Positions 7,470 through 14,566 of a stretch of 56,876 nucleotides of DNA are shown here, piece by piece. Where the stretch lies: NCBI GenBank assembly GCA_017554325.1, contig JAFZIP010000017.1, forward strand, positions 1 to 56,876. The letters are read 5' to 3'. The notes below the pieces were generated by a model that saw only the letters and a list, made by a program, of their open reading frames with translations, had not been told where the DNA came from and searched no databases. This DNA comes from Bacteroidales bacterium. GTDB taxonomy: Bacteria; Bacteroidota; Bacteroidia; Bacteroidales; WCHB1-69. Every line of letters starts with the position of its first letter. Within the stretch, counting starts at the first letter, position 1. The translations under genes and the position numbers were made by a program.

Positions 7470-8360
7470 TCACCGCCATGTAGAAAGCTTTCCCGGTCGC
7501 TCGTTTGGGTCTTTCGCAAGATAGGGCTTAAGGAATTGTGTCCAATCTTCAGGACAGCCATCGAAATTCTCGGCACATTCACATACATCACCCCTAAAAA
7601 CCGCATCAGGTGCAGTGTAGTAATCTGACAGACCTCTTTCGCCTTTCGCCCAACCGTTTTTACTCGGAGAGTTTCCTGTGAGCAAATACAAAAAAGTGCG
7701 TGCAAGCGAATAATAATCGGTGAGGTAATCTACTTGTTTAGGGGTTTGAACTTGTTCTGGACTCATGAACTCTTTTGTTCCCCATGTAAAATCAACGTAA
7801 ACCCTTTTACCATTCATCGGTGAATCGGAAATGCCAAAATCAATCAACTTTATTTCACCGAGATGTGTCAACATGATATTGCCAGGAGAAATATCATTAT
7901 GCACGACCCCTTTACTGTGAATATAGTCTAACACAGGGACAATCTTGTCCCACAACGACTTCAATTCTCCTGAATTTAACTTCAATTCTCCTGAATTAAT
8001 TATAAAAAGGCTTGTACCACGAATCAGTTCCATCACTATGGCTGGTTGTCCTTGATATTCCAAAACATCATAAATTTTGGGAATACCTGGATGAGAAAGC
8101 TTTGACATAATGGTAGCTTCGTGATAAAAACGGAAGACAGCATCATCTCGAAATGGTCTTAAACGATTATTTTCGTAAAAATTCCTCATTACTTTTACTG
8201 CGAAATCCTTTCCGTTGGAACCTTTTGTATGATAAACGGTCGCAAATCCGCCTCCGCCAATGTCTTTAATGATTTCCAGTCTCACACTATTAGGCCAGAC
8301 ATAATTTTTATTACAAACAACTTCTTGATCTGAATCTTGATCTTCTTTAAAATAATACAT
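7470..8360 (-). CDS. Serine/threonine protein kinase
   Basis: A 296-residue soluble kinase with all main subdomains: Gly loop GGGGF (35-39), Lys56 in AVKV, helix-C Glu81, catalytic HND (154-156, in place of HRD, with the Asp kept) and Asn161, DFG (174-176), SPE (200-202) and PNERP near the end. There is no membrane segment or sensor domain. Residues 122-134 are a perfect 6-residue duplication (NSGELK x2). The protein stops at STWR right after the last kinase helix. Removing one G from the GGG at 7492-7494 would extend it to the CYTH start codon, so a frameshift is possible. Likely substrate partners are its FHA and zinc-ribbon neighbours. Confidence 0.92.
   Translation of the reverse strand: MYYFKEDQDSDQEVVCNKNYVWPNSVRLEIIKDIGGGGFATVYHTKGSNGKDFAVKVMRNFYENNRLRPFRDDAVFRFYHEATIMSKLSHPGIPKIYDVLEYQGQPAIVMELIRGTSLFIINSGELKLNSGELKSLWDKIVPVLDYIHSKGVVHNDISPGNIMLTHLGEIKLIDFGISDSPMNGKRVYVDFTWGTKEFMSPEQVQTPKQVDYLTDYYSLARTFLYLLTGNSPSKNGWAKGERGLSDYYTAPDAVFRGDVCECAENFDGCPEDWTQFLKPYLAKDPNERPGKLSTWR
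7958..7999. repeat. In-frame 21-bp tandem duplication in the kinase gene
   Basis: Two 21-nt units (7958-7978 and 7979-7999) differ only at their last bases and encode NSGELK twice, at the junction after the kinase hinge (after VMELIRGTSL). Length is a multiple of three, so the frame is kept. Confidence 0.85.
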
Positions 8361-8378
8361 TGTTTCACACCCTGAATC

Positions 8379-8393
8379 CGTGTCGGGCGCAAC
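8379..8393 (-). repeat. Copy 3 of the GTTGCGCCCGACACG element
   Basis: The minus strand reads GTTGCGCCCGACACG, 18 nt upstream of the kinase ATG and downstream of its promoter, thus in the 5' leader. Its upstream flank (GGTTAACTGCTAACTACACACT) resembles that of copy 1. Confidence 0.7.
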
Positions 8394-8446
8394 TTCTTCT
8401 TAGTGTGTAGTTAGCAGTTAACCTCCTACCCGTTAATATGACACGG

Positions 8447-8454
8447 CAAATATA
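8447..8454 (-). promoter_or_regulatory. Promoter -7 box TATATTTG for the kinase gene
   Basis: The minus strand reads TATATTTG, 87 nt upstream of the kinase ATG and just downstream of the end of the CAP gene, so the kinase island starts its own transcript. Confidence 0.65.
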
Positions 8455-8542
8455 CAAAAAAGTCTTACCTGATTCTTTTCCGTTTCTCCACTTTACTCCT
8501 CCCGAGAGAGTCAAGCGTCACCACTACTTTTTCATCACGGTG

Positions 8543-9718
8543 TTAGTTAACCTTGCTCACTATCTTGCTCTCAATCGCGGGGTCAAAGCTTACTTGCACA
8601 GTGGCTTTCGCGCGATGAACCGGACGGTAGCCACCTTTTCTTGGAAGAGAGGTGAATAACTGGGTCCAGTAATTATGTCCGTAAAAACTGCAACACCCGA
8701 CTCCAATCGATTTGAAAGATTTGCGCAAAATATTCGCTCTGTGGCCCGGCGAGTTCATCCAGCCGTTCACGACCTCTTGTGGCGTTTTATATCCGCCAGC
8801 CACATTTTCACCTGTCGATGAGGCTTCCTCGAATTCCTGCGTCAGGATGGTTAAAGCACTGCCTCCTCTAGGGCGGTTATGGCCGATTATACTTTGCTCC
8901 CCATAGCCTCTCATGCTGGTGGGATTATATTGTTTCAACTCAAGGTTACGCGATGAAGCCATTTCCGCCGCCCTGATCATGGCAAGTTCAGTCAGCGCGG
9001 AATCCATCACAAGGGGAGTCAAGCCGGCGCTGTCGCGTACATGGTTCACCAAACGGACCACTTCAGTGGCGTAATCATAGCAGAAGTCAACCTCATAATC
9101 CACCGTCTTCGGAAACTTGAATGTGGTGGTCTGCTCCTTCGTCAGGAAAAATGTCTCCTTGCCTTTGGCAGTGCCCACTTGCACTTTTGAGTCCCATTGT
9201 CCGGAAGGAATCTCAGAACTCCCGTTCACATGTTTGGAGAAAATCAGCACGCAGAAGGCCTGTTCGTTGCGATAGAAAACCGCAGCGCCGACAGCACGCC
9301 ATGAACCCAAAGCAAACTTATTCTCCGCCACGCCGTCCCTATGAATTGACATGATGCCCGGATTGGCCACACAGCAGGAAAAAAACTCACCGCATTCTGT
9401 TCCCTGGGGCATACTGAATTTATTCTGCACAAGTGTGATGAAGTTCTTTCCGTTAGGTCTTTGGGTATTCTTCTCTGTCATCTCATCCATGGAGAACAGC
9501 GACCATTGGGTAGAGAGTTCAGCCGCACGCAACATGGCCGCCTCGGTGAGTCCCTGGTCCATTTTCAGCGTGTTGAGCTTTTTTTTCATCCTGGCCTTGT
9601 TGATGGTCCGCACAAAAGCCTTCGCTTCGGAGTAGTCATAGACACCGGCGACGGTCACGGTCTGCGCGGAGACGGAGAGCGTAAGGAGAACAAGGAAGAG
9701 TGACAGCAGGGTGCACAT
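8543..9718 (-). CDS. Secreted protein with two CAP (SCP/PR-1) domains
   Basis: A 391-residue protein with a signal peptide (LLSLFLVLLTLSVSAQ). Two homologous CAP domains follow: about 25-165 (EAKAFVRTINKARMKKKLNTLKMD, ELSTQWSLF) and 200-375 (ATEVVRLVNHVRDSAGLTPLVMD, SSTGENVAGGY, VNGWMNSPGHRANILRKSFKSIGVG). The second has the canonical GENVA and SPGHRANIL motifs and looks functional; the first is diverged (FALGSWRAVGAAVF) and lacks the clear His motif. CAP proteins in bacteria are extracellular with varied or unknown roles. It starts 18 nt after the PG0541-like gene and probably shares the efflux operon transcript. Confidence 0.85.
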   Translation of the reverse strand: MCTLLSLFLVLLTLSVSAQTVTVAGVYDYSEAKAFVRTINKARMKKKLNTLKMDQGLTEAAMLRAAELSTQWSLFSMDEMTEKNTQRPNGKNFITLVQNKFSMPQGTECGEFFSCCVANPGIMSIHRDGVAENKFALGSWRAVGAAVFYRNEQAFCVLIFSKHVNGSSEIPSGQWDSKVQVGTAKGKETFFLTKEQTTTFKFPKTVDYEVDFCYDYATEVVRLVNHVRDSAGLTPLVMDSALTELAMIRAAEMASSRNLELKQYNPTSMRGYGEQSIIGHNRPRGGSALTILTQEFEEASSTGENVAGGYKTPQEVVNGWMNSPGHRANILRKSFKSIGVGCCSFYGHNYWTQLFTSLPRKGGYRPVHRAKATVQVSFDPAIESKIVSKVN

Positions 9719-9736
9719 AATGTGAAAAAGGAATGA

Positions 9737-10042
9737 TTAGAAATCCTTGTCCGTCACCTCCTCGGCGTTGAGCACAAAGGCGCGGAGGCCCTGCTGCTCG
9801 GCGGAGACGTCCAACTCATGGATGTCGTGCAACAGCGGACGCACCTTCTCGTCGGGTACGAAGGCCAAGATGGCCGAGTTGAGCGTGGGCCAGGCATGCG
9901 TGCCATAGTGCGGCTCACCGTCATGGCTACCACGGCCCTGCACCTCGTTCCAGAAGGTGAAACCGCGGACTTCGTTCTTGTCCAAGATTTCCATCACCTC
10001 ATCGTAGAAGGCTTGGTATAGGGATATGAAGACTGCTTTCAT
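9737..10042 (-). CDS. PG0541-like, PII-fold efflux-associated protein
   Basis: A 101-residue soluble protein (MKAVFISLYQAFYDEVMEIL...) with the small ferredoxin-like/PII-type pattern and the segment GTHAWPTLNSAILAFV. Proteins of this kind are encoded immediately after RND pump genes in Bacteroidales, the type case being PG0541 of Porphyromonas gingivalis, and the same order is found here (34 nt after the pump gene). A regulatory or cofactor role for the pump is inferred; no function is proven. Confidence 0.75.
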   Translation of the reverse strand: MKAVFISLYQAFYDEVMEILDKNEVRGFTFWNEVQGRGSHDGEPHYGTHAWPTLNSAILAFVPDEKVRPLLHDIHELDVSAEQQGLRAFVLNAEEVTDKDF

Positions 10043-10047
10043 AATAG

Positions 10048-10079
10048 TTTCAAGTTTAAGGTTTAAAGTTTAAGGTTTA
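10048..10079. repeat. TTTAAGG / TTTAAAG tandem array
   Basis: About four 7-base words (GTTTAAG/GTTTAAA) fill the gap and overlap the stop codon of the pump gene. Confidence 0.75.
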
Positions 10080-13000
10080 CACCTCGTTGACACCCAACGC
10101 TTTGTTGCGTTCGCGGCGTTCGCGGCGGCGGACGGCACCCTTCGCGTTCCATTCGGCAAGCTTGCTGAACATGACCGGGATGAGGATCAAGGTCACCATG
10201 GTGGAGAAGGTAAGACCCCATGCCACAACCATACCCATGGAGTTCCACATCTCGGCACCCTCGCCTTTGTCAACAGCCAACGGGATCATACCGAGCACCG
10301 TGGTCAGCGTGGTCATCAAGATCGGGCGCAGACGGGAACGGCCACCGGCCACCACTGCGTCCTTGATACCCTGACCGCGCTCAATACACAAGCTGGTATA
10401 GTCAATCAGCACGATACCGTTCTTCACCACAATACCGATCAGCATCATCAAACCGATCAACGCCATGATACCCAATGCGGTGCGTGTGACGGCCAAGCCA
10501 ATCAACACACCTGTGAGGGCGAAGAGGATGGAAAACATGATGACGAACGGGTAAGAGAAAGACTCGAATTGGGCGGCCATCACCACATAGACCAACATGA
10601 TAATCAGGGCAATCAACACATACATGTCACCGAACGCCTCCTGTTGTTGCTCCCACGTACCGCCGATCTTGTAGTCCAATGTGGCAGGAATATCCATCTG
10701 ATCAAGTTCTTTCTGTGCAGACTCCACCAATTCGCTCAATGCAGCACCCTTAGCCACCACACAGGAGACTTTGACCATACGCTCACGGTCCTTACGGACA
10801 ATGGTCGGCGGGGTGAAGGTTTCCTCCACCGTGGCCACATCGCCCACACGGATACCCTTGCCCATGTTGTTGTACATCAAGATGTTCTCGACGGCATGAA
10901 TGTCATTGCGGAACTCCGGCGCGTAACGGACACGGATGTTGTACTCGTCACCGTCCTCACGGAACTGCGAGGCCGTGTAGCCGTTGAATCGGTTGCGCAC
11001 ATAACCGGCAGCCGTCGTTGAGTTAAGCCCGTTCTCGGCCAGTTTCTGGCGGTCAAAGACAACTTCCAACTCGGGCGTGTACTCGTCACGGCTGATCACC
11101 ACCTCGGAACAGCCCTCCACCTGCCGCATACGGGCGGCAAGGTCGGCGGCAAACTGGTCGGTAGTGTTGAAGTCGTAGCAGTAGAGCTCGATATCCACCG
11201 TTGACTGCCCACCCATATTACCCATACCGGTAGATACTGTATAAGAATTAATCTCAATATGCTGCCGCAAAAGTTCGCGGATACCATCAGAAATCTCCGT
11301 AATGAACTTGTCACGTTCCGTTTTCTTCACCAGCCGGATATTGAAGGAGAGTAGGTTTGTACCATTCTCGCGCATCAAACTCCAGGTATTGTCCTCATCG
11401 GGCATACCCACGGAATAGTTGATGGATTTGATTTCGTTCGGGTACTGCTCACGGATTTCGTCAACAATTTGGTCGCCCAACGCCTTAGTGGTTTCCACAC
11501 GGGTACCCTGCGGCAGCTTCACGGTAACGCTCAAACGGGCGTTATCCTGCGTCGGAAAGAATTCGGTGGGAATCACTAACAGCAATGAGAGGCTGGCAAG
11601 GAAAATCACCATGGCAATGCCCACAACTGTTTTGCGATGGTTGACACACCACCGAAGCAGCTTGGCGTAGCCTTCGTCCAAACGGATGAGAAATTTCTCG
11701 ATAGGACCGTAAACCGCGGCGAACCATTTGCTCTTCTTGGGATTCTTTTTCAGCAAGAGCGAACAGAGCATCGGGGTCAACGTCATGGAGGCAATCAATG
11801 AAACGGCAATCACGATGGTGACAATCCAACCTAACGACTTGAAGAGCACGCCGGCCATACCGGTAAGGAAAGTCAGCGGCAAGAACACGGCGATAATCAC
11901 CAAGGTGGATGCAATGATGGAAAGCGACACCTCGCTGGTGGCAAACACGGCTGCCGCCTTGGGCTTCGATCCGCGTTCAATATGCGTGGTAATGTTCTCC
12001 AACACCACGATGGAATCATCGACCACCAGACCGATGGCGATGGAGATAGATGACAATGAAATGATGTTCAAGGTGTTACCCGTTGCCAACAGATAGATAA
12101 AAGCTGCAATCAAAGAGACAGGCACCACAAGGGCGATGATGATGGTGGCTCGCCATCTTCCCAAGAAGAAAAGCACGACCACGACCACCAACAGCAAAAT
12201 GATGAGGATGGTTTCCTCCAAACTGTCAATGGTATTGGTGATGTTGTCCGAGTTATCAACCAAAACACTCAATTTCACGTCGGCGGGCAAAGAGCGCTGG
12301 ATGGCGGGCAACTCGGCCAGCACCTTCTTACAGATCTGCACCGTGTTGGCACCGGTCTGCTTCTGAATGATAATCATGGCACCGCGCTCTCCATCGGTAT
12401 AGGACTCCTGCATACGCTCTTGCAGGGTATCTTTCACAACGGCCACATCCTTCAGATAGACGTTCTTGTTGTTGTAGCTGCCAACCACCACATCTTCCAT
12501 CTCGTCAGCGCTGTTGAACTCGCCATCCACACGCATGGAGTAGGTCTTGGAGCCAACGTCCATGATACCGAGGGAGACGTTGCGGTTCTCCGCACCGAGC
12601 ACAGAAGCGATAGTCTCGATGGTGAGGTTATAACTCTCAAGTTTGTAGGGATCGCAATAGACCTGGATTTCGCGCTGCGGGGCACCGGAGATGGAGACCG
12701 CTCCCACGCCGCTGATACGCGACAGCGGGGAGGAGACCTTGTCGTCCAGAATCTTGTACAACGCCTGCGTGCTCTGTCCAGACTGCACCGACAGCATCAT
12801 GATCGGCATGTCGTCGGCGCTGAACTTGAACAGGTAGGGCTGGTTGGCGCCGTCGGGCAGCGCCGACTTCACCATATCCAACTTGTCGCGCACATCGTTG
12901 GTTTTCTGCTCAATATCCACACCATACTCAAACTCCAGATAGACAATGGAATAGTTCTCCTTGGAGTTGGAGGTAATGTGCTTGAGGTCGCTCAAGGTGT

Positions 13001-13214
13001 TGAGCACGTTCTCAATGGGCTTGGACACGTTGTCCTCGATGTCTTCCGCACTTGCACCGCCATAGACGGTGAGCACCATGATGGTATTGCTGTCCATGTG
13101 GGGGAAGAGGTCCACCGGCAGTCTGGTCAGGGAGAAGATGCCGATGATGATGACGGCGATGTAGATCAACCCTGTCATGATGGGTCTTGCGACCGATTTT
13201 TGGTATATGCTCAT
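10077..13214 (-). CDS. RND efflux pump permease (AcrB/HAE1 family)
   Basis: A 1045-residue protein of typical length for the family. It has an N-terminal membrane helix, two large periplasmic loops and two blocks of membrane helices. TM4 keeps the proton-relay Asp pair (IAIGLVVDDSIVVLEN), and the second half ends with GIVVKNGIVLIDYT and RLRPILMTTLTTVLGMIPLA, both classic. It should use the proton gradient to expel drugs, bile salts or metabolites through the trimeric TolC complex. It follows the membrane fusion gene by about 99 nt, a gap that holds one copy of a palindromic repeat. Substrate cannot be deduced. Confidence 0.96.
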   Translation of the reverse strand: MSIYQKSVARPIMTGLIYIAVIIIGIFSLTRLPVDLFPHMDSNTIMVLTVYGGASAEDIEDNVSKPIENVLNTLSDLKHITSNSKENYSIVYLEFEYGVDIEQKTNDVRDKLDMVKSALPDGANQPYLFKFSADDMPIMMLSVQSGQSTQALYKILDDKVSSPLSRISGVGAVSISGAPQREIQVYCDPYKLESYNLTIETIASVLGAENRNVSLGIMDVGSKTYSMRVDGEFNSADEMEDVVVGSYNNKNVYLKDVAVVKDTLQERMQESYTDGERGAMIIIQKQTGANTVQICKKVLAELPAIQRSLPADVKLSVLVDNSDNITNTIDSLEETILIILLLVVVVVLFFLGRWRATIIIALVVPVSLIAAFIYLLATGNTLNIISLSSISIAIGLVVDDSIVVLENITTHIERGSKPKAAAVFATSEVSLSIIASTLVIIAVFLPLTFLTGMAGVLFKSLGWIVTIVIAVSLIASMTLTPMLCSLLLKKNPKKSKWFAAVYGPIEKFLIRLDEGYAKLLRWCVNHRKTVVGIAMVIFLASLSLLLVIPTEFFPTQDNARLSVTVKLPQGTRVETTKALGDQIVDEIREQYPNEIKSINYSVGMPDEDNTWSLMRENGTNLLSFNIRLVKKTERDKFITEISDGIRELLRQHIEINSYTVSTGMGNMGGQSTVDIELYCYDFNTTDQFAADLAARMRQVEGCSEVVISRDEYTPELEVVFDRQKLAENGLNSTTAAGYVRNRFNGYTASQFREDGDEYNIRVRYAPEFRNDIHAVENILMYNNMGKGIRVGDVATVEETFTPPTIVRKDRERMVKVSCVVAKGAALSELVESAQKELDQMDIPATLDYKIGGTWEQQQEAFGDMYVLIALIIMLVYVVMAAQFESFSYPFVIMFSILFALTGVLIGLAVTRTALGIMALIGLMMLIGIVVKNGIVLIDYTSLCIERGQGIKDAVVAGGRSRLRPILMTTLTTVLGMIPLAVDKGEGAEMWNSMGMVVAWGLTFSTMVTLILIPVMFSKLAEWNAKGAVRRRERRERNKALGVNEV

Positions 13215-13233
13215 ATTTCTTGCTGTTGGGGCC

Positions 13234-13292
13234 CCACACTGCGCGACTTCGTCGCTTGTGCGGGGTTAATAAAATGTCGTCTCTTCGAGACT
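13234..13292. repeat. Copy A of the CCACACTGCG...TCTTCGAGACT palindromic element
   Basis: It reads CCACACTGCG, an inner GCGAC-ttc-GTCGC hairpin, TTGTGCGGGGTTA and GTCTC-ttc-GAGAC. It lies between the fusion-protein and pump genes. The inner hairpin differs from copies B and C while the ends are conserved. Confidence 0.8.
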
Positions 13293-13313
13293 GTTCAATG
13301 AATAATCAATTTC

Positions 13314-14330
13314 CTATTTCTTTTCAACATTCACTTCCAAACCGTCTTTCAGACGGGCGAGGCCTGTGGTGGCCACCATGTCGCCGTCCTGCACGTTGCC
13401 GGAAAGCAACTCGTAAGCTTTGTCCAAATGGCGTCCTATTTCCACTCTGTTGAAAGAAACCTTGCCGTTTTTGTACACATAGACATAGCGATTGCCAGAG
13501 CCCTGCTGACGGAAGATGGCCTCGTCGGGCACCACCACGTGCTTCTGCGTGCCGAAGTTGATGGTTACACGGGCGTACATGCCCGGGCGCACGCGACTGT
13601 CGCTGTTGGGCAACTGTACCTCCACGGGGAAAGTGTGCGTGGCGCCATCCATCGTCGGGTAAATCAAACTGATCCTGCCCTTGAACTCCTCGTCACCGTA
13701 GGCATCCACCTTGACGGAAACCGGCGTGCCCACCTTAACCTGTTTGAACAAAGCTTCCGACAAGTTGATGTTCATCTTAACGGGCGTGATCTGCTGCACT
13801 TGCACGACCGGCAGACCGCCAAAGAGGTCTCCGCTGTCGTAGTTGCGCTGAGTGATAACGCCGGAAATCGGGCTGACCAGCTGTGTGTTTTCCAGCAAAT
13901 TGTCGTATGTGGTCTGCGCCACATCCAATTGCGTCTTCATCGCATCCCAGTCAGACTTGGAGCAGCCACCCACCTTATAGAGTTCGTCAATGCGCTTGAA
14001 ACTGATCTTCAGGTTGTCGAGCTGGGCCTTAGACTGCTTGAGGCTGTTCTCGTTCATCTGAACCAAAACCTTGCCCTTGGGCACGCGGTCGCCGACTTCC
14101 ACATAGATGCGGTCAATGCGCCCGCCGGTTAGCGGTGCGATGTTGTTCACGGCATTGGCCTCCACAATGGCGGTGTACTCGTAGGTCTGTTCCACCTCCT
14201 CTTCATGCACCTGCTGGGTGCGGATGGTCATCTTCTGATCGCCGGCGGTGACAGCCTCTTTCTTCTTGCAACCGCCCATGACGAGCATGACGATTGCCAA
14301 CGATACGGTTACGTAGATGTTTCTTTTCAT
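13314..14330 (-). CDS. RND membrane fusion protein (HlyD/AcrA family)
   Basis: A 338-residue periplasmic adaptor. It starts MKRNIYVTVSLAIVMLVMGGCKKK: a lipoprotein signal with lipobox Cys. The order is beta-barrel/lipoyl half (NNIAPLTGGRIDRIYVEVGDRVPKGKVLVQM), a short coiled-coil hairpin (about 80-125), the second lipoyl half (LVSPISGVITQRNYDSGDLF) and the membrane-proximal barrel (VNFGTQKHVVVPDEAIFRQ...). It bridges the pump and TolC. ATG at 14330 is chosen; the same frame runs upstream but only through two copies of the palindromic repeat, which translate to a repeated TPHKAAGRSVE and are not protein. Confidence 0.95.
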   Translation of the reverse strand: MKRNIYVTVSLAIVMLVMGGCKKKEAVTAGDQKMTIRTQQVHEEEVEQTYEYTAIVEANAVNNIAPLTGGRIDRIYVEVGDRVPKGKVLVQMNENSLKQSKAQLDNLKISFKRIDELYKVGGCSKSDWDAMKTQLDVAQTTYDNLLENTQLVSPISGVITQRNYDSGDLFGGLPVVQVQQITPVKMNINLSEALFKQVKVGTPVSVKVDAYGDEEFKGRISLIYPTMDGATHTFPVEVQLPNSDSRVRPGMYARVTINFGTQKHVVVPDEAIFRQQGSGNRYVYVYKNGKVSFNRVEIGRHLDKAYELLSGNVQDGDMVATTGLARLKDGLEVNVEKK

Positions 14331-14362
14331 ATTGATTGTATTATTATTTTCGTTTGTGATCT

Positions 14363-14428
14363 CCACACTGCGGCCTGCGGCCTTGTGCGGGGTTATTTGC
14401 ACTTCGTGCGGGTCGTCTCTTCGAGACT
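14363..14428. repeat. Copy B of the palindromic element
   Basis: CCACACTGC, the GGCC-tgc-GGCC palindrome, TTGTGCGGGG, then the CAC-ttc-GTG hairpin and GTCTC-ttc-GAGAC. It forms a direct tandem with copy C at a 78-bp period. Confidence 0.85.
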
Positions 14429-14440
14429 TTCTCTTCATCT

Positions 14441-14506
14441 CCACACTGCGGCCTGCGGCCTTGTGTGGGGTTAATTGCACTTCGTGCGTGTCGTCTCTCC
14501 GAGACT
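14441..14506. repeat. Copy C of the palindromic element
   Basis: Nearly identical to copy B (TTGTGTGGGG and CTCTCCGAGAC are the main changes), in the gap between the TolC and fusion-protein genes. Confidence 0.85.
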
Positions 14507-14528
14507 CTCAAGGTATATGTTCCAACCC

Positions 14529-14566
14529 TACTCTCTACTCTCTACTCTCTACTCTAAACTTTCATC
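14529..14566. repeat. CTCTCTA tandem array
   Basis: ACTCTCT/CTCTCTA words repeat about four times at the 3' end of the TolC gene and overlap its last codons. Confidence 0.7.

Noticed and set aside
14331..14480. A 50-codon N-terminal extension of the membrane fusion protein
   Set aside because: It is translated palindromic repeat (TPHKAAGRSVE twice); the lipoprotein signal begins at ATG 14330.
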